From contig JBFMGS010000022.1 of NCBI GenBank assembly GCA_040752635.1, forward strand, positions 1 to 33,582: a DNA stretch of 33,582 bases. The letters are read 5' to 3'. A program made the position numbers and the translations under genes. The notes under the pieces are model-generated. The model searched no databases and was not told the origin of the DNA. It saw only the letters and a program-made list of their open reading frames with translations. Position 1 is the stretch's first letter. Every line of letters begins with the position of its first letter. Positions 26,619 through 33,582 of the stretch are shown piece after piece. The stretch comes from JBFMGS01 sp040752635. GTDB lineage: Bacteria > Bacillota > SHA-98 > UBA4971.

Positions 26619-26832
26619 CGTCCGGCAATATGGACACGTCCGCCTTTGTAGACGGTAAGCAAGAGTGGCCTGGGGCTTTTGAGTTGAGGTTGTCCGGTGA
26701 GAAATGTCCGCCATGCCGGACACGCGTCGCCAACGACAAATGCGCCGGGGCAGACACGCGTCAACTTGCGATACCTGCTTAGTGGGGATGTTCGGACATG
26801 GCGTTTCCGATTGTGGACATGTGATACGGTGG
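26619..26832. repeat. copy B of the duplicated non-coding element
   Basis: This copy starts with GTCCGGCAATATGGAC and contains GTAGAC, ATGTCCG...GACACGCGTCGCCA (26704-26732) and CGGACATGG...GACATGTGATACGG, in the order seen in copy A. It is rich in TGTCCG/CGGACA half sites, for example TGTCCG-CCATGC-CGGACA at 26705-26722. It ends about 50 bp before the regulator gene at 26885, so it probably holds operator sites for that gene. Confidence 0.6.
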
Positions 26833-26884
26833 TTGCAACGACAGACTTTTTGCTGAGATCGACGTGTCCGGAGTTGATGGCGGT

Positions 26885-29392
26885 ATGAGCGTGATAAGGA
26901 TAGACGAGAGCAAGTGCAAGAAGTGCTACGCCTGCATACGAGAATGCCCTGTGAAAGCCACCAAGGTGGAGGACGGCAGGATGCAGGTCGTAGACAACAT
27001 GTGCATTGCATGTGGGGAGTGCCTGGAAACCTGCGCTGTCGGGGCAAGGTACGCCGAGGATGCTATCCAAACGGTTGACTCACTCCTGCGGCATGGAGGT
27101 GCGATTGCGGTCCTCGACCCGTCCTTCGCGGCGGCGTTTCACGAGGTCGTGCCGGGTCAGGTGGTAGCAGGCCTGTCGGCGCTGGGGTTTTCGGAGGTGC
27201 GCGACACCTCGCACGCGACCGCCCTCGTCATAAACACTTACCGAGCTATGTACAGCCAGCTTGCGGAGGCACGCAGCGAACAGGCCGCTCACAACACGGA
27301 TTCGGGTCGCGGGCAGCGGCCGGACGTCGCGGGCGCTGCGGATGCTACGGCAAATGGCCCCGCGTGCGAGCCTGGAGACGACCGGGATGCGCTTCCCGAG
27401 TGGGGTGCGTTTCCTGCAGCACCCGGCGACGGTGCGGCGGTCGCCCCGCCCGCCCCGCCTATGATAAGCTCCGTGTGTCCGGCTGTGGTCGGCCTCATCG
27501 AGAGGCATTACCCCGACCTCGTCGGTAACCTTCTTCCGGTAGTCTCTCCGCCCATCGTCGCGGCCCAGCTCATCCGCGAGGCGAAGTCCGGCGATGCGAA
27601 GGATATGAAGGTGGTGTACATCGGGCCGTGCGTTTCGAGGAAGGCGGAAGCGGCAGAGCTTGGCGCCCGGGCCGGACTCGACGCCGTCCTCACGTTCGAT
27701 GAGCTTCGCGCCATGTTTGAGTCGCAGGACATCATCCTGCGCGACCTTGCCCCCCGGGCGCTCGATGGCCCCGTCGTGCCGCTCCTGCGCCAGTCGGTGT
27801 TCGCCGGAGGAGTGTCCTGGCTGATGGGGATCTCCAAGGGCCCGTCCGACGACGAGCTCGTAATCGCAGCCGGAGGGTCGAGGTGTATGGAGGTAATGGA
27901 CGACCTCGCCCGTGGCGCCCTGACACCGCTGTTCGTCGATGCGATGATGTGTCGCGGCTGCATCGACGCGCCGTCGCTTCGCAAGCGGTCCCCGATCTCC
28001 GTGCGCAAGCGTATCGCCAAAGTCTTCGCAGCTCCTGCGGGAATGTCCCCGGTCCGCGCGCAAGGCAGCGATGCAGGCCAGGGCCACGGTGAGGCGGTCG
28101 GCGCTGGGGCCGGCGCTGGCGCCGGCGTCGCTGAGATAGAGATCGCCGCTGCGGCGCATGACCTGCCTCCCGCATCTTTGCTTCAGCGCACCTTCAAGGC
28201 CAAAGGAGCTAAGCTGCCGATCCCGAGCGAGGCTGAGATAGCGGAGATCCTGGCGTTTTCGGGGAGGCTCACTCCCGAGGACCACCTGGACTGCGGGATG
28301 TGCGGTTACCCGACCTGCAGGGCGCTTGCCATCGCCGTCTACCAGAACATGGCGCGCTCCGACATGTGCGTCCATTACCTTATGAACAGGCTGAAGGAAA
28401 AGCTCGAGCTCATGAAGAACGAACTCGTCATCGTGAAGTCGTCGTCCTTCGACGACATCTACGGGTCAAGCAAGCAGATACTCACGGCGAAAGACCTTGC
28501 CGAGCGAGCGTCCAAGACGGGTTCGACCGTGCTCTTGCTCGGTGAAAGCGGCACCGGCAAGGAGGTGTTCGCCCGCGCCATCCACGCGGCAAGCTCGCGG
28601 CGCGACGGGCCGTTCGTCAGCGTAAACTGCGCAGCGATCCCCGACACCCTCATGGAGTCTGAGCTTTTCGGCTACGACGAAGGGGCGTTCACGGGCGCCA
28701 CCAAGGGCGGGAAGCCGGGCAAGTTCGAACTTGCGACCAAGGGCACAATATTCCTGGATGAGGTCGGCGACATGTCGCTGCCCCTTCAGGCGAAGCTCTT
28801 GCGGGTGCTCCAGTCGCACAAGATCGAGCGAGTGGGCGGGACGCGCGAAATCGACGTGGACGTGCGGGTCATCGCCGCCACCAACAGGGACCTGAAAGCC
28901 ATGGTGGACCGGGGGGAGTTCCGGTTGGACCTCTACTACCGCCTGAACGTGGTGAGCATCCGCGTCCCGCCCCTTCGCGAGCGGCTCGAGGACATCCCTA
29001 TCATCATAAGCAGGTCGCTTGCGAAGCCGTCCGCGCGCTGCCCGACGAACGTGACGTCGGTCTCGCCCGAGGCGCTTCGGCTCATGCTCGACTACGACTG
29101 GCCGGGGAATGTCAGGGAGCTCGAGAACGTCCTGGAGAGGGCGCTCAACCTGGCGGACGGCGAGGTGATCGAGGTCGCGCACCTTCCTGAACACATAGTC
29201 AAAGCCGCAAGACGGGAGCGCCGCGCGGTTCTCCCCGGCGAAGCCCTCGACGACGTGGTTAGCAGGGCGGAGCAGGAAGCGCTCTTGGACGCGCTAAAGT
29301 CCACCAACAACAACAGGACCCTTGCCGCGAGGAAGCTCGGCATCTCGCGCTCGGCGTTCTACGAGAAGCTGAAGAAATACAATATTGTGTAA
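26885..29392 (+). CDS. [FeFe]-hydrogenase-like Fe-S sensor fused to sigma-54 activator
   Basis: I choose the ATG at 26885 (MSVIRIDESKCKKC; GGAG 11-14 bp upstream), giving 835 aa. Two 4Fe-4S ferredoxin motifs come first (Cys11/14/17/21 and 40/43/46/50). An iron-hydrogenase large-subunit-like domain follows with the H-cluster-type cysteines Cys198 (SSVCP), Cys249 (IGPC) and Cys356/359 (MMCRGC), interrupted by a Gly/Ala/Pro-rich insert (~130-190). A further FeS motif lies at Cys470/473/478/495 (CGMCGYPTC). Then a complete AAA+ sigma-54 activator: Walker A GESGTGKE (~553-560), GAFTGA (600-605), Walker B IFLDEVGDM, and a C-terminal Fis-type helix-turn-helix (NNRTLAARKLGISRSAFYEKLKKY). Sensory hydrogenase-like domains are usually joined to PAS, kinase, phosphatase or GGDEF outputs. 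This protein would couple H2 or redox state directly to sigma-54 transcription, probably including its own upstream region. Confidence 0.9.
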   Translation: MSVIRIDESKCKKCYACIRECPVKATKVEDGRMQVVDNMCIACGECLETCAVGARYAEDAIQTVDSLLRHGGAIAVLDPSFAAAFHEVVPGQVVAGLSALGFSEVRDTSHATALVINTYRAMYSQLAEARSEQAAHNTDSGRGQRPDVAGAADATANGPACEPGDDRDALPEWGAFPAAPGDGAAVAPPAPPMISSVCPAVVGLIERHYPDLVGNLLPVVSPPIVAAQLIREAKSGDAKDMKVVYIGPCVSRKAEAAELGARAGLDAVLTFDELRAMFESQDIILRDLAPRALDGPVVPLLRQSVFAGGVSWLMGISKGPSDDELVIAAGGSRCMEVMDDLARGALTPLFVDAMMCRGCIDAPSLRKRSPISVRKRIAKVFAAPAGMSPVRAQGSDAGQGHGEAVGAGAGAGAGVAEIEIAAAAHDLPPASLLQRTFKAKGAKLPIPSEAEIAEILAFSGRLTPEDHLDCGMCGYPTCRALAIAVYQNMARSDMCVHYLMNRLKEKLELMKNELVIVKSSSFDDIYGSSKQILTAKDLAERASKTGSTVLLLGESGTGKEVFARAIHAASSRRDGPFVSVNCAAIPDTLMESELFGYDEGAFTGATKGGKPGKFELATKGTIFLDEVGDMSLPLQAKLLRVLQSHKIERVGGTREIDVDVRVIAATNRDLKAMVDRGEFRLDLYYRLNVVSIRVPPLRERLEDIPIIISRSLAKPSARCPTNVTSVSPEALRLMLDYDWPGNVRELENVLERALNLADGEVIEVAHLPEHIVKAARRERRAVLPGEALDDVVSRAEQEALLDALKSTNNNRTLAARKLGISRSAFYEKLKKYNIV

Positions 29393-29414
29393 TTCAAATG
29401 TGTCGACCAAAACC

Positions 29415-29714
29415 CTAGCTCTGGTCATTCTTGTAGCGTTCCCTAATGTATCTGGGGAAGACTCTTGAACGAGTCTCCTCTAAAAGGGCATCGAGTTGCT
29501 CCGGGGTGATGCCGCTTCGCCGGAATTCCTCCCCGATCGTCAGTCGCATAGCTTCAAGCGGGTCCAGCCTCTTGACTTTCATCTCTCCGGTATCAAGCAA
29601 CTCCCATACGAACTTGTCTCCCGGCCTCAGTCCCAACTTGTTCCTGATGAACTGGGGGATTGTCACTTGACCTTTTGGAGTCATGGTTGTGGTGCTCTCT
29701 TGGGTTGGTTCCAC
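29415..29714 (-). CDS. SpoVT/AbrB-domain regulator or orphan antitoxin
   Basis: Of several starts I prefer the GTG at 29714, with AAGGGG 8 bp upstream; a GTG at 29723 lies too close to that site. The protein is 99 aa. The AbrB swapped-hairpin DNA-binding motif is clear (TMTPKGQVTIPQFIRNKLGLRPGDKF as a continuous block, residues ~10-35), followed by a helical tail (GITPEQLDALLEETR, then VFPRYIRERY). Such proteins are transition-state regulators or MazE/VapB-type antitoxins. No toxin gene is next to it: the regulator gene at 26885 ends 22 bp away on the opposite strand. A perfect palindrome sits at the predicted transcript start, which fits autorepression. Confidence 0.82.
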   Translation of the reverse strand: MEPTQESTTTMTPKGQVTIPQFIRNKLGLRPGDKFVWELLDTGEMKVKRLDPLEAMRLTIGEEFRRSGITPEQLDALLEETRSRVFPRYIRERYKNDQS

Positions 29715-29729
29715 GCGCGTCACCCCTTG

Positions 29730-29743
29730 GTATTACGTAATAC
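29730..29743. promoter_or_regulatory. 14-bp perfect palindromic operator of the AbrB-type gene
   Basis: GTATTACGTAATAC is a perfect palindrome. It lies just upstream of the start codon and just downstream of the -10 box, so a bound protein would block transcription. AbrB-fold dimers bind short AT-rich palindromes, so autorepression is the natural reading. Confidence 0.6.
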
Positions 29744-29754
29744 GACGCAACTTC

Positions 29755-29783
29755 ATTATACGACGCTCTGGCACTCTGCGCAA
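29755..29783 (-). promoter_or_regulatory. sigma-70 promoter of the AbrB-type gene
   Basis: On the minus strand a perfect TATAAT (29755-29760) lies 17 bp downstream of TTGCGC (29778-29783, 3/6 to TTGACA). Transcription would start near 29748, at the edge of the palindromic operator. Confidence 0.55.
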
Positions 29784-29807
29784 TGGTGATGTTGGGTAAG
29801 GTGAGAT

Positions 29808-32333
29808 TCACTCAGGCGCACGCTGGAACTTCCGAGGATCGCCGACAAGTACGAACGGCGCCCAGTAGTAAGGGTGCCCGAGGCGGGCTTTTACGAAGAG
29901 GGCGGCATCGCGGAGCGCCTGCGGCTTCGGCTTCCCGGCGAGGAGGGCGCGGTAGAACCGGACGGCGAGTTGGGCGGTGGATGCGTCGTTCACCCTCCAG
30001 AGGCTCACTACGAGTGACGAAACCCCTGCATGGAAAAGCCCTCTTGATAGCCCCAGAAGCTCGTCCCCGCTGGCCACGTGCGCCACGCCCGTTTCGCAGG
30101 CCGACAGGACGACGAGGTCCGAGTCGAGGCGCATGTGGAATATGTCCAAGGCGGAGAGAGTTCCCCCGGATAGTCTCAGGTGGGAGTGCATCGGGTTTTC
30201 CGGATCGAAGACTCCATGACCGGCAAAATGGATCACATCGCAGCCGGGGGCGGCGGCTGTCACCGCGGCTGCCGTTGCTTCCTCGCCGAGGAGGAGCTTC
30301 GCCTTCCCCGGGCCGAAGAGGGCTGCGACCGCCTGGCATTCTCGGGTTGCAAGCGGCGCGTCTCGATCCTGGGTGGCTATTGCCAGGCAGGTTTGGGGGG
30401 TACGGGCGTCCTTCTCCCACACCGCCTCGAGCACCCCCATGCTGGGGGTGACGAACACCTCGTGCCTGTCGATGATGTAGCGGTTACCATCGTAGAGCGC
30501 GTGGAACGGCACGTGGTGGAGCGGGCCGTGGGGAACGATGAGGAGCCTGCGGCGACCGGCGATGTGCTCTTCCACAGGGGCCACGAGAACGTCGTAGATG
30601 GCGCGGGCGTGGTCATTGCACGAGGTAAGGAGCTGCCGGATGTTGGCGGCCACGAAGTCGCGGCCCGCGGTTTGCATGATATCCAGATCCGCGTATAGCC
30701 ACGCGATGAGATCCTGGAGCTCGGACCTGGCAACGCCCACAGCGCACACCTTGACCTTTTCGATTCCCTCGTTGGTTAGGACGAAAAAGAAAAGGCGGTC
30801 CGGCAGAAGGTAGTATTCGAGCACCGCGTCGGCATGCCCACCGCCCAGGATGGTGTTGGTGATGAACGAAATTTGGCTATCCCCGGCCCCCCGGGGGTGT
30901 AGAGCGGTTCCTCGCTCATTTCCCGCTGCTCCTCGGAAAGCGTCGATCAGCGCCTGGGACTTTGCTCTCTCGACGAGAGCGAGGGCCTCCCGGTATCTTT
31001 CGAGCTTTACGGCGAGCGCAACTGCCGCGTCGTATACCTGCGTCTTATCGAAGACGAAACTCGTCTTCAGGCGGTCCTCTGCCAGAGACTGCCTCATCCG
31101 CTCGATCTCGTGGATGGATTTCTTATAGAAGTCGAGGGCCCCGGCCGGGTCATCCGGCTCGGTGGCGCGCGCAAGCCCGTACAGGGCCGGAAACGCAAGG
31201 TCCGGGACGTCGCGCGCCGTAGCAACGTCGAGCGCGTCCCGGCAGGCCGCGCGGGCGTCGCCTGGCTCGCCGAGCTCGAGGTGGCAAAGTCCAAGGTAGA
31301 GGCTTGCCTGCGCCCGGTATGTATCGATTGCCTGGTCCGCAAACCGGGCCCTGGCGCGGGCAAAAAGGTCGATGGCTTCGCGGTGGCGGCCTGACTCGGC
31401 AAGGATCTTTCCTTTGTAATAGTCAACCCACGCGGCCTTCTGGTGCACGCCCATGCTCGCGAAGGCCGCTCCTGCCCGGTCGAGCAGCTCCAGCGCCTCT
31501 TCGTTCCTCCCGAGGCTCGTCAGGGCAATGCTGGTGTTCACGTCGATGGTGGCGACCTCGGTCGCCATGCCGGCTTCTGCAATAACAGGCCTGGCTCTCT
31601 CGAAGAGCCTGACCGCCTCGGAGGGCTGGTTGATCTTCCAGTAGATGAGCGCGCGGTTGTTGTCCACGAACGCGGCCTGGACGTCCATGCCCGTGAGGGC
31701 GAAATCGGCCTGTGCGCGTTCGTAGCGGGCAAGAGCCTCGTCGAACCTGTCCTGGTACCAGAGGACCGTGCCCGCGGCCTTCTCGGCCCTGCCGCGCCAT
31801 GCGAGGTCTCCGTGGCTCGAGAAAACCGACTTCGCCTCGTCACAAAGGGCGATGGCCCGGCCGAACTCGCCACACGACATGAGGGACTCGGCCATCATCA
31901 CCTGGACGCGGGCCTTCTCCAGGCCGGTCTGAAGGCCGAATTGAATGCCGAATCGAGACGTCGCCTCCTGATACTCGGCGATTGCTCTTTCGAAACACTC
32001 TATGGCCCGGCGGAACTCGGTCTTACGATGGTACATCTCTCCGAGGGCGGCGTCTGACGCGGCAAGACCGGCCAGGCGCAGGTAACCACCGGCTTCGCCC
32101 ATGCTGGCGAACCTCTCGCGAGCCGAAAGGAGTGTGGCCTCGGCACGCTCATACTCGCTCAACTGGGAAAGCGCGCGCCCCCTGGCCACGTCGAGCCAGA
32201 GCTCCGTGGCCGCGTCTCGCTTGGTCCGGAACCGCTGCTCGAAGCGTTCTATAGCTCTAAGTGCAGCTTCAGGCTTGCCTCGATCTAGCAGGGCCGAGAT
32301 CTCACCAAGGGGAGTGTTGAGGTAATCGTCCAT
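29808..32333 (-). CDS. TPR-CHAT caspase-like protease
   Basis: I choose the ATG at 32333 (MDDYLNTPLGEISALLDRGK), giving 841 aa; a TTG 12 codons upstream has no ribosome site. Residues ~20-440 are tandem TPR helices (A-W-Y/A-L-x8-A patterns, for example ALARYERAQADFALTG, AIDLFARARARF). The C-terminal CHAT domain (~540-841) has the catalytic His706 in HFAGHG and Cys746 in LSACETG, plus VPHGPLHHVPFHAL and SLWRVND. CHAT proteins are caspase/separase-like cysteine peptidases used in bacterial cell-death and defence signalling; the TPRs usually bind the trigger or substrate. It lies downstream of an anti-sigma-like gene and an ECF sigma gene on the same strand, an arrangement that implies sigma-controlled expression or sigma-pathway cleavage. 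Confidence 0.88.
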   Translation of the reverse strand: MDDYLNTPLGEISALLDRGKPEAALRAIERFEQRFRTKRDAATELWLDVARGRALSQLSEYERAEATLLSARERFASMGEAGGYLRLAGLAASDAALGEMYHRKTEFRRAIECFERAIAEYQEATSRFGIQFGLQTGLEKARVQVMMAESLMSCGEFGRAIALCDEAKSVFSSHGDLAWRGRAEKAAGTVLWYQDRFDEALARYERAQADFALTGMDVQAAFVDNNRALIYWKINQPSEAVRLFERARPVIAEAGMATEVATIDVNTSIALTSLGRNEEALELLDRAGAAFASMGVHQKAAWVDYYKGKILAESGRHREAIDLFARARARFADQAIDTYRAQASLYLGLCHLELGEPGDARAACRDALDVATARDVPDLAFPALYGLARATEPDDPAGALDFYKKSIHEIERMRQSLAEDRLKTSFVFDKTQVYDAAVALAVKLERYREALALVERAKSQALIDAFRGAAGNERGTALHPRGAGDSQISFITNTILGGGHADAVLEYYLLPDRLFFFVLTNEGIEKVKVCAVGVARSELQDLIAWLYADLDIMQTAGRDFVAANIRQLLTSCNDHARAIYDVLVAPVEEHIAGRRRLLIVPHGPLHHVPFHALYDGNRYIIDRHEVFVTPSMGVLEAVWEKDARTPQTCLAIATQDRDAPLATRECQAVAALFGPGKAKLLLGEEATAAAVTAAAPGCDVIHFAGHGVFDPENPMHSHLRLSGGTLSALDIFHMRLDSDLVVLSACETGVAHVASGDELLGLSRGLFHAGVSSLVVSLWRVNDASTAQLAVRFYRALLAGKPKPQALRDAALFVKARLGHPYYWAPFVLVGDPRKFQRAPE

Positions 32334-32389
32334 TGTGTGGGAAGCCACCCTCAAGATGAAGATGAGCAAATCCGGAGTCGTGAGCTACG

Positions 32390-32474
32390 AATTCGAGTCT
32401 CTGCCCAGTTGAGCGGGGCCAATCTGGTAGGTTCTCAACCACTTTCGGCGAGAAGGTTGTCGAACTACGAGCAG
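32390..32474. repeat. decayed short copy of the palindrome array
   Basis: CTGGTAGGTTCTCAACCAC (32424-32442) resembles the 19-bp units between comFA and comFC. The next 13 bases (TTTCGGCGAGAAG) match an array spacer (GTTCGGCGCGAAG) at 11 of 13 positions, and a degraded unit would start exactly 32 bp on at 32456. A further remnant ends in CCCAG at 32408. It lies in the 166-bp gap between the CHAT and zinc-finger genes. Confidence 0.45.
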
Positions 32475-32499
32475 GTGCTGCACTTCCGCTATAGTTGCG

Positions 32500-33165
32500 C
32501 TACTCTGCGATATCCACCTTGCACCTGGCGTCGCCCTTGTGGTTTTCAACCACCACGGTGTACGACCCGGGGGCAAGCCCCTTGAACGAGAACCTGCCGA
32601 GAGGGTCCGTCGCGGCCACGCCCGCCTCGCCGCCCCCGGCGTCGAGAAGGCGCACAGCCATCCCGGAAAGATCCTCGCGCGACGCGTCGAACACTTGCCC
32701 GCGAATGTCCTGTCCTTTTACGCTCACCTTGAGCGTGCCGCCCGCAGGCAGGAGCGCCGAATCCGCCGAGCGCGTGGCCGGCTGAGGCACGAGGAAACCT
32801 GGCGCAAACGGGCGCGGTATTGCGCGAGATGAGCGCTCTGTCGCGCGCTTCCTGGAACCCGGTGTGCCCGCAGCCGCCCGCGTGCCGTCTTCCCGCGGGC
32901 GTGCGGTGCCTACCCACGAGCAGGCCCCGTCTCCTGCCGTGGCCGGCGCGGGGAAGATTGCGAACGCTCTCTCGAGGACGTGCCGGGGTACTTCTTCCCA
33001 CAGGTCCTCGTTCGCGAGGTGGCTGACCAGCGCCTTTACGGCCTCGACCTCGCGGCAGCATCTCGGGCAGCCCGTGGCAAGGTGGGAAGCCGACCGCTCC
33101 ATGGCCTTCTCCTCTCCGACTCCCAGCACGTAGTCAACGACCTCTTCGTGTTTCAGGCATCGCAT
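32500..33165 (-). CDS. zinc-finger anti-sigma-like protein with C-terminal beta-sandwich
   Basis: It is 221 aa, starting MRCLKHEEVVDYVLG at 33165 with a weak GGGGTG site. The N-terminal ~60 residues match the anti-sigma zinc-finger fold (zf-HC2): His28, Cys33, Cys36 in HLATGCPRCC and a helical flank. A Pro/Arg/Ala-rich linker (~80-125) leads to a small beta-sandwich of the carboxypeptidase-regulatory/SdrD-B type (IRGQVFDASREDLSGMAVRLLD, then DPLGRFSFKGLAPGSYTVVV). I see no transmembrane helix, so it is a soluble form. It lies 172 bp downstream of the ECF sigma fragment and upstream of the CHAT gene on the same strand. It most likely binds that sigma factor; the beta-sandwich ligand is unknown. 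Confidence 0.8.
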   Translation of the reverse strand: MRCLKHEEVVDYVLGVGEEKAMERSASHLATGCPRCCREVEAVKALVSHLANEDLWEEVPRHVLERAFAIFPAPATAGDGACSWVGTARPREDGTRAAAGTPGSRKRATERSSRAIPRPFAPGFLVPQPATRSADSALLPAGGTLKVSVKGQDIRGQVFDASREDLSGMAVRLLDAGGGEAGVAATDPLGRFSFKGLAPGSYTVVVENHKGDARCKVDIAE

Positions 33166-33337
33166 CGCTCACACCCCGCTCTTCGAGCATCCTCGCGCGG
33201 CTTCGTCCAGGTAACACATGACACCCTATCAACATGACGCTCCACACATAGTGAGTACAACACCAAAACCTATCCCTCTTCCTAATGTCCGGGCAGTCAG
33301 GGTGGGGAGTCACCACCTTCTCCGCCTGCCTCTCCCG

Positions 33338-33582
33338 TCAGGTTGTGGCAGCGCCACTACTTGCCAGCATCCGCCTGAGCCTTGCGAGCGACCTCGACGT
33401 CAGCGCGGCCGCCACCTTCTCGCTGCGCCCCGTGAGGCGCGCGATCTCGTCGTACGGCAGGTCCCGGTAAAACCGGAGAAACAGCAGCCGCCGGCTCTCC
33501 TCGGGCAGCTTCGCCAGCGCCTGCCTGACGGCGACTCGCTCGGTGAGCCGCGAGAATTCGTCGTCGTTGCCTGCCGGGGCCG
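33338..33582 (-). CDS. ECF-type sigma factor, C-terminal fragment cut by the window edge
   Basis: Reading the minus strand from the window end gives about 81 codons to a TGA at 33338-33340. The peptide matches sigma-70 region 4: RQALAKLPEESRRLLFLRFYRDL followed by YDEIARLTGRSEKVAAALTSRSLARLRRML. The start and region 2 lie outside the window. It precedes the zinc-finger anti-sigma-like gene, the usual sigma/anti-sigma order. The 172 bp between them contain no feature I can name. Confidence 0.85.
   Translation of the reverse strand, partial: APAGNDDEFSRLTERVAVRQALAKLPEESRRLLFLRFYRDLPYDEIARLTGRSEKVAAALTSRSLARLRRMLASSGAATT

Noticed and set aside
26299..27070. Minus-strand frames of 86-221 codons in the non-coding region and over the hydrogenase-like gene start
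   Set aside because: No ribosome sites or family motifs; they overlap strong RNA hairpins and the ferredoxin-motif coding frame.
29415..29714. Complete toxin-antitoxin pair with the AbrB-type protein
   Set aside because: No partner gene lies on either side on the same strand.

Overview
The window is GC-rich bacterial DNA with good Shine-Dalgarno sites. It mixes Firmicutes-type genes (ComFA, ComFC, HicBA, an AbrB-fold protein) with proteins that need an outer membrane: a secretin, two PorV/UPF0164-like barrels that end in Phe, and a giant barrel-like protein that also ends in Phe. The best reading is a deep-branching, two-membrane (diderm) Firmicute, perhaps near Limnochordia. This is inference from gene content; there is no rRNA or tRNA here to confirm it.

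Layout. (1) 1-840: a coiled-coil gene built on a 21-bp minisatellite and broken by a one-base frameshift. (2) 1161-18696: a co-directional cell-surface cluster. It begins with a candidate sigma-54 promoter, then two secreted proteins that share an unrecognised C-terminal domain, an internally duplicated chaperone-like periplasmic protein, a short secretin, a PorV-like barrel, a 1403-aa beta-propeller/barrel protein, a 1600-aa subtilase with PKD repeats and a type IX-like C-terminal tail, and a second PorV-like protein. Hairpins separate most genes and a terminator closes the cluster. (3) 18842-19855 (-): a sigma-54 activator without a sensor domain, with a 50-nt near-perfect hairpin upstream. 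(4) 20175-24863: comFA (-) and comFC (+) are divergent instead of co-operonic. The 1.2 kb between them holds 13 palindromic 19-bp units whose spacings are 32, 41 or 52 bp, close to whole helical turns. (5) 25069-25586: a hicBA toxin-antitoxin pair. (6) 25587-26884: 1.3 kb without genes, holding a duplicated ~220-bp element, a sigma-54-type promoter and RNA hairpins with U-tracts. It lies just upstream of a fused [FeFe]-hydrogenase-like sensor/sigma-54 activator. (7) 29415-29714 (-): an AbrB-type regulator with a promoter and a palindromic operator. (8) 29808-33582 (-): an ECF sigma region-4 fragment, a zinc-finger anti-sigma-like protein and a TPR-CHAT protease.

How the parts may work together. 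The surface cluster looks like one export and display system: PorV-like proteins and a barrel protein in the outer membrane, a protease cargo with a sorting-like tail, and a chaperone and secretin in the periplasm or outer membrane. The sigma-54 promoter at its front and the sigma-54 activator at its end suggest dedicated control. The sigma/zinc-finger/CHAT trio looks like a stress-signalling unit. The most novel signals are the helically phased palindrome array between the competence genes (with a decayed copy at 32424-32474), the hydrogenase-like sigma-54 regulator with its structured upstream region, and the type IX-like tail next to a PorV homologue in an apparent Firmicute.
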